Notes: a model not told the origin generated them from the sequence alone. Shown: positions 24,691 to 32,922, counted from the stretch's first letter. The stretch is DNA of 64,000 nucleotides from Planctomycetaceae bacterium (GCA_013823135.1 PNLP01000003.1:62001-126000); one strand, 5' to 3'. Translations and numbers: made by a program.

Positions 24691-27129
24691 TCAGGCGGCC
24701 AAAACGTCATCGTCCCCACGCTGTTGTCGACCAGGGATCGAATTCGCCGCACCGCGGTAACCCAGGTCCGGAAGTTGGCTGGCGTTACCCTTCGTGCGGT
24801 AGTACTCAAGCATTCCGCGATACATCGAGACACGGATTGAAAGGCCGTACCACTTCTTCAGCAATCGGTTTACTGGCCCCGATCGATAGCGAATGGCTTC
24901 GTACCATTCGAGTAGTCGAGCCAGAGGCCGTGTGGCCTGGGTTGCCCAGTGTATAAGAGAGCTGTGGCGAACAATCCTTGGCTCAAAGACATGGTGGCAG
25001 CGACGCCACGGCCGCTTACTGAGGTAATAGCCGAGTGAGAAGCCGGCATGGCTTTTCTTCTTGCGGAAGTAGTCGAATCTCGGGTAGTAATCGTGCCAAA
25101 CTTCGACATCGTCAAGAAACGTCATTCGAGTCCCAGGGCGGAGTAGTTCCACGCCGAAATCAATGTCCTCAACACCATACACCTGAAAGCGTTCGTCAAA
25201 GCGGAGCGTCCCGATGATTGATTTGGGGACGGCGACACATCCCGTGTAGAAAAACTCCGGTGGGACTTTGTTTGGATCGGCAAAATCGTACGAGTTGACC
25301 TCATTCGCCGCGAGTAAATAGCGGATGAAGGGATCAACCAACCCCTGGAAGGGGTGGAGGATTTTCGTGAGCAAGATCCTGCTCTCATCCTTGATGTGAT
25401 GCCGCCACAACCGCGTGAGAAAGTCGCGACGCACCAAGATGTCGTCGTCCATCATGATGATCAGACGGCCAGTAGCTTTCTCCAACCCAACGTTCCGGGC
25501 CGCACCCGCCCCCTTTGTTCTGCAAAAAAGCGGCTGGATCTGGGGGTGGTTGCTGAACTTCGCCAAGGCTTGCTGAGTCGCATCAGTCGAGTTGTTGTCG
25601 ACAACGAGAATCTCATACCGGTCCGGGCTCATGTCCTGCGAAAGCAACCGCTGTAGCACGTTGCCGATCTCACCAGCCCGATTGAATGTGGGAACCACGA
25701 TTGAGATATCAATGCGACTTGGCTGAGCTGTTGGGGTAGACCTTCGCTGCGTGATCTTCAAATCACTCCAGTAGCCCCAACAGTCGATGTTGGGGCCCAT
25801 GTGACGCATTGTGATGCGCGACGGCTTCTGGGTTGTCGTGGGCGGCAGTGAGACGGAAAACGGAATCCAGTCGCATTCGTCGGGCCGACTGCGGCTGACT
25901 TTGGTCCGAAAGATTGGTTTCGCATCGATCTCGACCGAGAAGATTCCTTCGTTATCACCGCACTGCTCGGATTGGCCCAGTGTTCCGTGCAGCACCGCAT
26001 TGGGCGGTAGCGTCACCTCGATCGAGAATTCGGAGTTCCAAGTCAGGAACGCCAACTTCGGTTCGAGACCGACGGATTCGGCCATTTCGACATCCAGCCA
26101 GGCACGCTGGCGTGATTCCTCCATGACTTTCGCCTTGAAGCCAGCATTCGAGATCAGCACGCGGTCCGACAACCGCTCAGGAATCGTCTCGGGTGGATCA
26201 ACCTCAGCGATGTCGTGGTGGTGACGACCGTACTCCCAACCGTTGAAGAAAACCATCGGGTGCTGTGGCAAGTGACGCAATCGCCACCGCTTTTTGAGCG
26301 CGAAGGGAAGACAATAAAGACCCGCGATGATGGCCATCGCCGAACCCCACCGATGCCACAGCGGGTTGCTCGAGAAGAGCGCTGTAGCGGCAACACGTAG
26401 GACGTGCCGAATGACCTGACCAGCGGACCCGTAGGCGACCCGCATGATGATGCCATTACGCATACTAAAGAAGTGCGGCCTCTTCAGATTCCGATAGAAA
26501 TCAAGCTCTTCAGTGAAGTGGCGTACGACCGCCTCGGGTACGTAGACGCATTTCCAACCGTGCCGCCACATCCGCCACGAAAGGTCAACGTCCTCCGCAT
26601 ACATGAAGAACTTCGCGTCGAAACCTCCGACCTGTTGAACCGCCTCGCGACGCACCAACATGCAAGCGCCGGAACACCAACTCGTCTCTCGCGTAAACGG
26701 GTCGTAATACTTTGGATGCTCACGCGGGGCTTGCCGGGCTTCGGCGATGCCGATCTTCTGATCGGATGTTGCGACTGCGATCAGGTTGGAGATTGCATTA
26801 GTGACAAGCTCGGTATCCTGGTTGATCACAAGCCAGTATTCGGCCGACGCATTGGCAAAGGCAACCTCGTACCCGCCCGCAAAGCCGAGGTTGTGTTCGT
26901 TGACGATCAATTCGACTTGAAATGGTAATGTCCCGGCTCGCTCTTTGAGGTAAGCGATGCCATCGTCCTTGGATGCGTTATCGACAACGATCAGTCGGAT
27001 CTTGTCGATCGGATAATCACTACCCAGAAGCCCGGCCAAAAAACCGTCGAGCCATTTCCTACTGTTGTAGGTCACGAGCAGCACATCGACAGTCGGCTTG
27101 TCCACGCGTTCCGTCCAGAGTTTGAGCAT
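24691..27129 (-). CDS. protein with two family 2 glycosyltransferase domains
   Basis: 812 residues. N-terminal GT2 (about residues 8-250) has LLVTYNSRKWLDGF, VVDNASKDDG, VINQDTELV and DAKFFMYAEDVDLSWRMW, the rhamnosyltransferase-like pattern. A hydrophobic stretch (AMAIIAGLYCLPFALKKRW) follows. Residues ~340-460 are beta-rich (FSIEVTLPPNAVLHGTLG) and could be a sugar-binding sandwich. The second GT2 (about 475-760) has SIVVPTFNRAGEIGNVL, VVDNNSTDAT, the metal motif MMDDDILVRRDF and VYGVEDIDFGVEL. Two transferases in one chain usually add two different sugars in turn. ATG at 27129; a GTG lies 21 bases upstream. Confidence 0.85.
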   Translation of the reverse strand: MLKLWTERVDKPTVDVLLVTYNSRKWLDGFLAGLLGSDYPIDKIRLIVVDNASKDDGIAYLKERAGTLPFQVELIVNEHNLGFAGGYEVAFANASAEYWLVINQDTELVTNAISNLIAVATSDQKIGIAEARQAPREHPKYYDPFTRETSWCSGACMLVRREAVQQVGGFDAKFFMYAEDVDLSWRMWRHGWKCVYVPEAVVRHFTEELDFYRNLKRPHFFSMRNGIIMRVAYGSAGQVIRHVLRVAATALFSSNPLWHRWGSAMAIIAGLYCLPFALKKRWRLRHLPQHPMVFFNGWEYGRHHHDIAEVDPPETIPERLSDRVLISNAGFKAKVMEESRQRAWLDVEMAESVGLEPKLAFLTWNSEFSIEVTLPPNAVLHGTLGQSEQCGDNEGIFSVEIDAKPIFRTKVSRSRPDECDWIPFSVSLPPTTTQKPSRITMRHMGPNIDCWGYWSDLKITQRRSTPTAQPSRIDISIVVPTFNRAGEIGNVLQRLLSQDMSPDRYEILVVDNNSTDATQQALAKFSNHPQIQPLFCRTKGAGAARNVGLEKATGRLIIMMDDDILVRRDFLTRLWRHHIKDESRILLTKILHPFQGLVDPFIRYLLAANEVNSYDFADPNKVPPEFFYTGCVAVPKSIIGTLRFDERFQVYGVEDIDFGVELLRPGTRMTFLDDVEVWHDYYPRFDYFRKKKSHAGFSLGYYLSKRPWRRCHHVFEPRIVRHSSLIHWATQATRPLARLLEWYEAIRYRSGPVNRLLKKWYGLSIRVSMYRGMLEYYRTKGNASQLPDLGYRGAANSIPGRQQRGDDDVLAA

Positions 27130-27340
27130 CGAGTGAAACCTCACGGACACGTCTGAATGTCAAATGCCCTGCGCCAATCCACTTCGCCTGAGACCGCTCT
27201 CCTGCAGACTCCTGATGAACCCAACAGGCCAATCGGTGTTCTCAGTTTGATCGGAGTGCAGTGGCCGCGACGATCCAACAGAGGAGGCTGCACGTACCAG
27301 AAGTAAACAGGCAACACAAGGCATGATGGTGACAGGGGCA

Positions 27341-27468
27341 CGGTCGTTTAATTCTCGGGATAGTAGGTCACTCGCTCCGCGAGTGACACCAATCAGCTCG
27401 TCCAAACGCCGGGGTGCGACTCGGGGAGCGAGTCGCCTACTTTCTCCAAGCCCAAGAACTAAACGGCC
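27341..27468. repeat. imperfect inverted repeat with CGTTTAATTCT / AGAACTAAACG ends and flanking 10-bp direct repeat
   Basis: The left end (27341) and right end (27468) are inverted copies with a core CGTTTA-A/G-TTCT. Within lie TAGTAGGTCACTCGCTCCG and its near-complement ending GAGTCGCCTAC. The sequence GGTGACAGGG stands on both sides, at 27328-27337 and at 27472-27481. This is the picture of a small mobile element without a gene, with a 10-bp target duplication, but the direct repeat could be chance. Confidence 0.5.
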
Positions 27469-27487
27469 CTGGGTGACAGGGCCGCAC

Positions 27488-27609
27488 AGTTTGAAGTTTG
27501 GTAGGGTGGATCGAGACCGGCTTTGCTGTCGAGCCCCACCAGCACCTGGGAAATGGTGGGGCTCGTCGCGAAGCGCGACTCGACCCACCCTACCAAAACC
27601 GCTCAAACT
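27488..27609. repeat. nested inverted repeat (GGTAGGGTGG / CCACCCTACC)
   Basis: Outer arms start at 27488 (AGTTTGA with GGTAGGGTGG) and end at 27609 (CCACCCTACC with TCAAACT). Inside, GAGCCCCACC (27531-27540) pairs with GGTGGGGCTC (27555-27564). The two-step palindrome would fold into a cruciform or a long RNA hairpin. Its design is similar to other dispersed elements in this window but its sequence is different. Confidence 0.6.
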
Positions 27610-27706
27610 CACTCAATGCATAGCCCCACCTTCCGTTCCAGCTCTCCTTGCGTCAAAGCCGAGAATCGGGTAATCACGCGGTCCGCACCTGGAGCCAGGA
27701 GGCCGT

Positions 27707-28918
27707 ATGTCGTTGCTGGAAGTGAACGGTTTGCAGAAGATTTACGGCCGCCGCAAGGTTGTGAAGGGCGTCTCGTTCGAGGTCAACCCCGGTGAAGTCG
27801 TCGGATTGCTTGGGCCGAACGGTGCGGGGAAAACCACAAGTTTCCGCATGGCGACCGGGCAGATCGTCCCGAACGCCGGCACCGTCATGTTCAACAATGA
27901 GGACGTGACGCAACTCCCGATGTATCAGCGTGCCCGCCGTGGCATGGGGTATCTCTCGCAGGAGCCGAGCGTCTTCCGCAAGTTGAGCGTGGAAAAGAAC
28001 CTGCTCGCGATTCTGGAAGCCCTCCCGCGAAGCCGCAGCCTGAATCGCAAACTCACTCGCACCGAACGCTGGCAACGAACCGACGAGGCACTGAGACGGT
28101 TCAAGCTCGAACACGTTCGCAAGAATACCGCCGCACGCTGCTCGGGTGGTGAAAAACGCCGCCTCGAAATCGCACGCTGTCTCGTCTGCGAGCCACTGCT
28201 CATTCTGCTCGACGAGCCATTCGCCGCAGTCGATCCGATCACCACGGAAGACATCCGCAAGAACATCCGTGAACTCGCCGATTCGGGGATCGGCATTCTG
28301 ATCACCGACCACAATGTGCGTGAAGTCTTCCGCACCGCCGACCGGGTTTACCTCATTACTGACGGCCTCGTCGTCACCAAGGGGACACCGCACCAACTGG
28401 TGAACGACGAAATCGCGATCAAGGCCTACCTCGGCCGCAGCTTCGAGGAGGATGGCTTCACCCGCCACTTCGCAAGCCGGACCCGCGTGTTCGACGGTGA
28501 GCAGGAAGCCCCCGCGTTGGCTACGACTGCGACGACCACGCTGACGGAACACGACTCGGAGCCGAGCCTGTTGCGGTTCCCGTCGCACACGCCGCCACCA
28601 AGCGGAGGGCTCGCGGCCCCACTCGGCGGGACTGCGGGCGCGATTCTCGAACAGGAACGGTTGCGGGTCGCCGTCGAGCAACTGTCGGACGACAACACGG
28701 TCCGCGGGGCGATGCTAGAGATCAACAGCCGGGGCGAGGCCGCGATCCCGACGCTTCTGGAGGCGCTGGAACGGCGTGACCCCGTCTTGCGGAAGCGGGC
28801 GTTCGAGTTGTTGAAGTACGTGGCGCGAGCAGCCGCGCCGTTCGAGTTCGACCCCGAGGCCACGGACGAAATCCGCCTCCGGCAGGTCGCGTACCTTCGA
28901 GCCCGGCTCAGGGCGTAG
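27707..28918 (+). CDS. lptB: LPS export ABC transporter ATP-binding protein LptB with C-terminal extension
   Basis: 403 residues, compared with about 240 in ordinary LptB. Residues 1-245 are LptB: Walker A GPNGAGKT (36-43), Q-loop YLSQEPSVF, signature CSGGE (145-149, usually LSGGE), Walker B LLDEP with D169-E170, and the H-loop H202 in ITDHNVRE, then the LptB-like KAYLGRSFEEDGF. The remaining ~160 residues are a low-complexity Thr/Pro-rich linker and a helical end with ALERRDPVLRKRAFELL and YVARAAAPFEF, which looks HEAT-like. It is the ATPase of the LptB2FG exporter that extracts LPS from the inner membrane. Start ATG at 27707. The other Lpt genes are not in the window. Confidence 0.88.
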   Translation: MSLLEVNGLQKIYGRRKVVKGVSFEVNPGEVVGLLGPNGAGKTTSFRMATGQIVPNAGTVMFNNEDVTQLPMYQRARRGMGYLSQEPSVFRKLSVEKNLLAILEALPRSRSLNRKLTRTERWQRTDEALRRFKLEHVRKNTAARCSGGEKRRLEIARCLVCEPLLILLDEPFAAVDPITTEDIRKNIRELADSGIGILITDHNVREVFRTADRVYLITDGLVVTKGTPHQLVNDEIAIKAYLGRSFEEDGFTRHFASRTRVFDGEQEAPALATTATTTLTEHDSEPSLLRFPSHTPPPSGGLAAPLGGTAGAILEQERLRVAVEQLSDDNTVRGAMLEINSRGEAAIPTLLEALERRDPVLRKRAFELLKYVARAAAPFEFDPEATDEIRLRQVAYLRARLRA

Positions 28919-28936
28919 TTGCCATTTCGTGTTGGG

Positions 28937-28972
28937 TGTTTCGTGTTGTTGGTCCTAACAAAACACGAAACA
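28937..28972. repeat. short inverted repeat TGTTTCGTGTT / AACACGAAACA
   Basis: Eleven-base arms at 28937-28947 and 28962-28972 form a perfect stem. It lies between lptB and the DinB gene, where it could be a weak terminator. A nearby partial copy, TTTCGTGTT at 28925-28933, precedes the left arm. Confidence 0.5.
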
Positions 28973-28992
28973 TCCACACGAGGCGCAACACA

Positions 28993-29466
28993 ATGACACC
29001 CACCGAACTTGCCGACCAGTACCTCGCGGGAAGCGCCGCCATTCGCAAAGCCGTCGCCAGCATGACCCGCGAACAACTCCTCGCCCGCCCCGTAGCAGGC
29101 AAGTGGAGCACGCTGGAAGTCGTCGCTCACCTTGCCGACTTCGACCCCGTCCTGATCGACCGCATGAAACGCATCCTCGCTTACGGCAGCGACGTGCCAC
29201 TTCTCCTGGTCGCCGACGAGAACCTCTTCGCGAAAGAACTGGCGTATTCCGAGCGGGATCTGGAGGAAGAGCTCGCCGTGATCGAAAGCTCACGGAAGCA
29301 GATGGCCCGGATCATTCGTGGGCTGCGGCCCGAGCAACTACAACTCACCGGCTGCCACAACAAGCGCGGCATCATCACGCTTGAGAAGGTGATTCAGATG
29401 GCGACCAACCACATCACGCACCACCTGCCGTTCATCGCAGAGAAACGCAAAGCACTGGGAATCTGA
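28993..29466 (+). CDS. DinB-family protein
   Basis: 157 residues with the DinB/YfiT four-helix pattern: GKWSTLEVVAHLADFDPV at about residues 37-54 (one metal-binding His), then DLEEELAVIESSRKQM and NHITHHLPFIAEKRKAL, the last carrying the remaining His ligands. The fold serves as a metal-dependent thiol-transferase or amidase in known members; the function here is not known. The ATG at 28993 is preferred to the upstream in-frame GTG/ATG because the family usually begins this way. Convergent with the metallopeptidase. Confidence 0.85.
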   Translation: MTPTELADQYLAGSAAIRKAVASMTREQLLARPVAGKWSTLEVVAHLADFDPVLIDRMKRILAYGSDVPLLLVADENLFAKELAYSERDLEEELAVIESSRKQMARIIRGLRPEQLQLTGCHNKRGIITLEKVIQMATNHITHHLPFIAEKRKALGI

Positions 29467-29476
29467 GGCACCCGCG

Positions 29477-29884
29477 TCAGTCGCCGAACGGGTTGGGATT
29501 GTCGTCGAAGCGTTCCAGGTCACGGTCGGACCAGCCGAAGTGGTGGGCGATTTCGTGAACCACGGTCTTACGGATCTCGATGCGGAGGTCGCGGGGGTTG
29601 GGGAAGTCCTCTTCGAGCGGATACTTGAAGATGATGATGCGGTTCGGGCTCTCCAACATATCCAGGTCGGACGTATCCACCCCGAGTGGTATGAAGTAGC
29701 CGTAAGGCATTTCACCCGCCTCGATCTCCTCCTCGGTGAAACCCGCTTCGAGCAAAAACTCGTCGCTCGGCACATCCTCAACGTCAATGACGACGTTCTC
29801 GAGGTGCTGCTTGATGACGGCGGGGAGTGTGTCGATCACCTCGCCAACAACCGCCATGAACTGCTTCATCGACATCCGCTTCAT
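29477..29884 (-). CDS. small zinc metallopeptidase family protein (minimal MPN-like, PF06262 type)
   Basis: 135 residues ending in VVHEIAHHFGWSDRDLERF, with the HExxH motif at residues 110-114. Upstream are acidic stretches (EEEIEAGEMPYGYF, DTSDLDMLES). This size and layout are those of the small 'possible zinc metallopeptidase' family; its substrate and function in bacteria are unclear. The start may be the ATG at 29884 or an ATG four codons later. Confidence 0.85.
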   Translation of the reverse strand: MKRMSMKQFMAVVGEVIDTLPAVIKQHLENVVIDVEDVPSDEFLLEAGFTEEEIEAGEMPYGYFIPLGVDTSDLDMLESPNRIIIFKYPLEEDFPNPRDLRIEIRKTVVHEIAHHFGWSDRDLERFDDNPNPFGD

Positions 29885-29936
29885 GCTGTCATGCTGGGGA
29901 ACGACGCAGACTGTGTCAACTGTTCGAATCGTTGAC

Positions 29937-29964
29937 TTGTCGCCCGGCGTTCGCCCGCTATAGT
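29937..29964 (+). promoter_or_regulatory. candidate sigma-70-type promoter upstream of rpmB
   Basis: TTGTCG (29937-29942) and TATAGT (29959-29964) stand 16 bases apart, with the downstream box 67 bases before the rpmB ATG. An overlapping TTGACT (29932) has a 21-base spacer, so it is less likely. Proposed from the sequence alone. Confidence 0.4.
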
Positions 29965-30030
29965 AATTGTTCTGATTATGTTCCGGCCCCCTCTCGGGGT
30001 GTGGTCGACGATATTCGCGAGATCACGGTC

Positions 30031-30291
30031 ATGTCCAAAACATGTGTGTTCACCGGTCGTTCGGTGGTCTTCGGTAACCAGAAGACCTACCGCGGTAAGG
30101 CAAAGTACCTCGGCGGCGTCGGTAAGAAGATCACCGGCACCAGCCGCCGTAAGTTCAAGCCGAACCTCCAGAAGGTTCTGTGCATGGTCGACGGCGTTGC
30201 CAAGCGAGTGTGGGTTTCGACCGCCGCAATCCACAGCGGACTGGTTGTGAAGCCCGTGAAGGTCAAGCCGTTCGCTGATGTGAAGGTGTGA
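30031..30291 (+). CDS. rpmB: 50S ribosomal protein L28
   Basis: 86 residues beginning MSKTCVFTGRSVVFGNQ, with RRKFKPNLQKVLCMVDG and KRVWVSTAAIHSG, all as in L28. L28 binds 23S rRNA in the large subunit. L28 usually starts MAxxCxxTGK, and this fits. A repeat hairpin at 30305 lies between it and gatC. Confidence 0.95.
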   Translation: MSKTCVFTGRSVVFGNQKTYRGKAKYLGGVGKKITGTSRRKFKPNLQKVLCMVDGVAKRVWVSTAAIHSGLVVKPVKVKPFADVKV

Positions 30292-30304
30292 TTTTAGGTG
30301 CCGC

Positions 30305-30365
30305 GTTTAGCCGCGACGCGTAGCGGAGCGGGGTTGCCTCGCTCGCCTTCGGCTCGCGGCTAAAC
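30305..30365. repeat. inverted repeat GTTTAGCCGCGA / TCGCGGCTAAAC between rpmB and gatC
   Basis: Twelve-base perfect outer arms at 30305-30316 and 30354-30365; the inner part pairs only partly. The arm sequence is identical to the outer part of the 11780 hairpin, so both are copies of one element. It ends 9 bases before the gatC ATG. Confidence 0.6.
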
Positions 30366-30374
30366 GGAGCGATC

Positions 30375-30689
30375 ATGTCCTTGACTCTCGATCAAGTCCG
30401 CAAGGTCGCAACTCTCGCGCGCCTTGAACTGCCTGAAGACGATCTCGTCCGGATGCAGTCGCAACTCTCCGCGATCCTCGATTACGTCGCACAACTCGAC
30501 GAGTTGAACACGGACGGCGTTGAGCCGCTGGCTCACCCGTTGCCAATCCAGAACGTGTTCCGGCCCGACGTGCCGACCCCTTCCCTGTTGCCAAACGAAG
30601 CACTGCAAAACGCCCCCAAGCGTGAGAAGGGGAGCGACTACTTCAGCGTCCCCGCCGTGTTCGACTCCGACGAACCCGTTAGCCACTGA
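30375..30689 (+). CDS. gatC: Asp-tRNA(Asn)/Glu-tRNA(Gln) amidotransferase subunit GatC
   Basis: 104 residues of the GatC type: LTLDQVRKVATLARLELPEDDL at the start, LSAILDYVAQLDELN, then VEPLAHPLPIQNVFRPD and an extended end. GatC stabilises and anchors the GatA-GatB complex. It is followed after a 140-base gap containing a repeat by gatA. Confidence 0.9.
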   Translation: MSLTLDQVRKVATLARLELPEDDLVRMQSQLSAILDYVAQLDELNTDGVEPLAHPLPIQNVFRPDVPTPSLLPNEALQNAPKREKGSDYFSVPAVFDSDEPVSH

Positions 30690-30706
30690 CACTAACACCA
30701 ATTTTG

Positions 30707-30806
30707 AACCACAGAGGCACGGAGACACAGAGAAACCAGGAGAAGAGTGGAGTTCAAAAACTCTCCATTGCCTTCGTCTTCTCTGTGGCTCTGTGCCTCT
30801 GTGGTT
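30707..30806. repeat. 28-bp inverted repeat (AACCACAGAGGCAC type) between gatC and gatA
   Basis: Left arm 30707-30734 and right arm 30779-30806 pair over 28 bp with two mismatches. The inner region has further short pairs (AGTGGAGTTC with GAACTCTCCATT-like). The motif AACCACAGAGGCACAGAG is a widespread dispersed element in planctomycete-like genomes, by recollection. It sits inside what should be one operon. Confidence 0.7.
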
Positions 30807-30829
30807 AGTCCTCTGCTGGATTCTGAGAC

Positions 30830-32284
30830 ATGATCGAACTGACCGCCACGGAGTTGCTTGCCCTTCAGGCTTCGGGCAAGGCATCAGCCGTCGAGATCGC
30901 CGACGCATTCCTCGCGGCTACACAGGCACGCGAGCCGAAGTTGCGGTCGTTCACCTCGCTGGATGCCGACGCGATTCGCGGACAAGCCGCTGCGGTCGAT
31001 GCCAAGCGAGCTGCCGGGAAACCGCTCGGAAAGCTCGCCGGGGTTCCCGTCGCGATCAAGGACGTCCTCTGCACGAAGGGCGTGGCCACCACCTGTTCCT
31101 CGAAGATGCTCAAGAACTTCGTGCCGCCCTACGATGCACACGTGGTCGAGCGGTTGCGAGCCGAGGACGCGATCCTGTTCGGCAAGACGAACATGGACGA
31201 GTTCGCGATGGGTTCGTCCACGGAGAACAGCGCGTTCCAGACCACCCGCAACCCGTGGGACACCGACAGGATTCCGGGCGGATCGTCGGGCGGTTCCGCA
31301 GCATGCGTGGCGGGTTGTCAGGCTCCGCTTTCACTGGGAACCGACACCGGCGGTTCGATCCGCCAGCCCGCCGCGTTGTGTGGCATCGTCGGCATCAAGC
31401 CGACCTACGGCCGCGTGAGCCGATATGGGCTGATCGCGTTCGCGTCTTCGCTCGACCAGGTCGGCCCGTTCGCACACGACGTTACCGATAGTGCCCTTCT
31501 GTTGGAAGCGATCAGCGGCCACGACGGGCGTGATAGCACCTGCGTGGACCAGCCGGTTCCCGAGTATCGCAAAACGCTCAACGACCCCATGAAGGGATTA
31601 CGGATCGGCGTGCCACGCGAGTTCTTCGACAAGGGGCTCGACTCGGAGGTCGAAGGGAGTGTGCGTGCCGCGCTCAAGGAATACGAGAAGCAAGGCGCAA
31701 CGCTCGTGGACGTGTCGTTGCCCCACAGCAAGTACGCACTTGCGGCGTACTACATTATCGCGCCGGCCGAGGCGTCGAGCAACCTGGCCCGCTTCGACGG
31801 CATGCACTACGGGCACCGCACGGCCCAGAAGACCGACCTGATCGGCACCTACGCGAAGTCGCGCGGCGAAGGGTTCGGCAAGGAGGTTCAGCGCCGCATC
31901 ATGATCGGCACCTATGTGCTGAGCAGCGGGTACGCGGACAAGTACTACCACAAGGCGTTGAAGGTCCGCCGACTCGTGAAGAAGGACTACGACGACGCCC
32001 TTGCAACCTGCGACGTGGTGATGGGGCCGACGACGCCAACCGCCGCGTTCAAGGCCGGCGAGAAGTCGGACGACCCGCTGGCAATGTACCTGTCGGACGT
32101 GTACACGGTGTCGTGCAACCTCGCAGGTATCCCAGGGCTGAGCATCCCGTGCGGCTTCACCAAGGCGGGCCTTCCGATTGGCCTGCAACTGCTCGGCAAG
32201 CCGTTCGACGAGGAGAAACTGCTTCGCATCGCCCGGATGTACGAGGCCGCAACCGACTGGCACACCCGCCGCCCGAAGGTGTAG
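30830..32284 (+). CDS. gatA: Asp-tRNA(Asn)/Glu-tRNA(Gln) amidotransferase subunit GatA
   Basis: 484 residues with the amidase-signature triad: Lys77 in VPVAIKDVLC, cis-Ser152 in GGSSGGSAA and nucleophile Ser176 in GTDTGGSIRQPA. The spacing K77-S152-S176 matches characterised GatA (75 and 24 residues apart). GatA hydrolyses glutamine to supply ammonia for the transamidation of mischarged Glu-tRNA(Gln) or Asp-tRNA(Asn). No gatB is in the window. The start ATG at 30830 follows the repeat directly. Confidence 0.95.
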   Translation: MIELTATELLALQASGKASAVEIADAFLAATQAREPKLRSFTSLDADAIRGQAAAVDAKRAAGKPLGKLAGVPVAIKDVLCTKGVATTCSSKMLKNFVPPYDAHVVERLRAEDAILFGKTNMDEFAMGSSTENSAFQTTRNPWDTDRIPGGSSGGSAACVAGCQAPLSLGTDTGGSIRQPAALCGIVGIKPTYGRVSRYGLIAFASSLDQVGPFAHDVTDSALLLEAISGHDGRDSTCVDQPVPEYRKTLNDPMKGLRIGVPREFFDKGLDSEVEGSVRAALKEYEKQGATLVDVSLPHSKYALAAYYIIAPAEASSNLARFDGMHYGHRTAQKTDLIGTYAKSRGEGFGKEVQRRIMIGTYVLSSGYADKYYHKALKVRRLVKKDYDDALATCDVVMGPTTPTAAFKAGEKSDDPLAMYLSDVYTVSCNLAGIPGLSIPCGFTKAGLPIGLQLLGKPFDEEKLLRIARMYEAATDWHTRRPKV

Positions 32285-32293
32285 GATGAGGGG

Positions 32294-32895
32294 ATGAGCA
32301 CAGCCACCCCGCCCGCGCCGACCACTCTGGTACGCAACGGGATTCGCTTGCTCACCGCCGCAGACGTCTACGCCCTGCCCCGCACGTTGCCATCCGGCGA
32401 CGTGCGATTCGAGTTGCGTAACGGAATACTCCTCACACTCCCACCGTTGACTTACCAGCAATCCCGGTGCGTCTCGCAACTCATCGTAGAACTCCACATT
32501 CGGGGCGAGGAGCGGGGTTACGGCGTGGGGTTTGGCCGAGTGGGCGTCCTGCTCCGTCAGAATCCCGATTACCTGATCGCGCCGCCGGCGGCCTACCTCA
32601 CAACCGCTCAACTTCCTCCCCGCACCTCGCCCGAGGATTTTACCTCCTTACACCACCGGCTCTGGTGGTCGAAGTGCGAAGCAAGAACGATTCGCAGCCC
32701 GAGATCGACGCCAAGGTGCAACAGTACCTTGCCGCGGGGGTTGTGCTCGTGTGGGTTGCTGATCCTGAGTTGCGAACGGTCACGGCTTATCGTGCGAATC
32801 AACCGCCCACCGTGTTCGCGGCGACCGACACCCTCACGGCCGATCCGGTGATTCCGGGGTTCGCCGTGCCCATCGCGGAACTCCTGCCGGCGTGA
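32294..32895 (+). pseudogene. Uma2-family endonuclease gene with a frameshift
   Basis: The first frame (from ATG at 32294) carries the Uma2 N-terminal half: DVYALPRTLPSGDVRFELRN and GVGFGRVGVLLRQNPD. From about 32640 the homologous continuation is in the -1 frame: LLTPPALVVEVRSKND, AKVQQYLAAGVVLVWVADPE and VIPGFAVPIAELLPA, ending at TGA 32893-32895. The break falls at a run TTTT (32638-32641); one extra T would join EDF to YLLTPPALVVEV perfectly. So a 1-base deletion in a homopolymer, or a sequencing error, splits the gene. Uma2 proteins are DUF820 PD-(D/E)xK-like proteins common in planctomycetes. Confidence 0.78.
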
Positions 32896-32922
32896 TCCGA
32901 AAGACGTATTTGATCAACCACT

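Larger units (their letters stand above)
27130..27706. other. 577-base gap holding two palindromic elements and no gene
   Basis: No frame here looks coding. It separates the divergent GT2 gene and lptB. Two large inverted repeats lie in it: 27341-27468 (imperfect) and 27488-27609 (nested); each is listed separately. The 120 bases after the last repeat probably contain the lptB promoter, although I cannot pick boxes with confidence. Confidence 0.6.

Noticed and set aside
32638..32641. Programmed -1 frameshift in the Uma2 gene
   Set aside because: TTTT has no standard slippery heptamer context and no clear downstream pseudoknot; a missing base explains it more simply.
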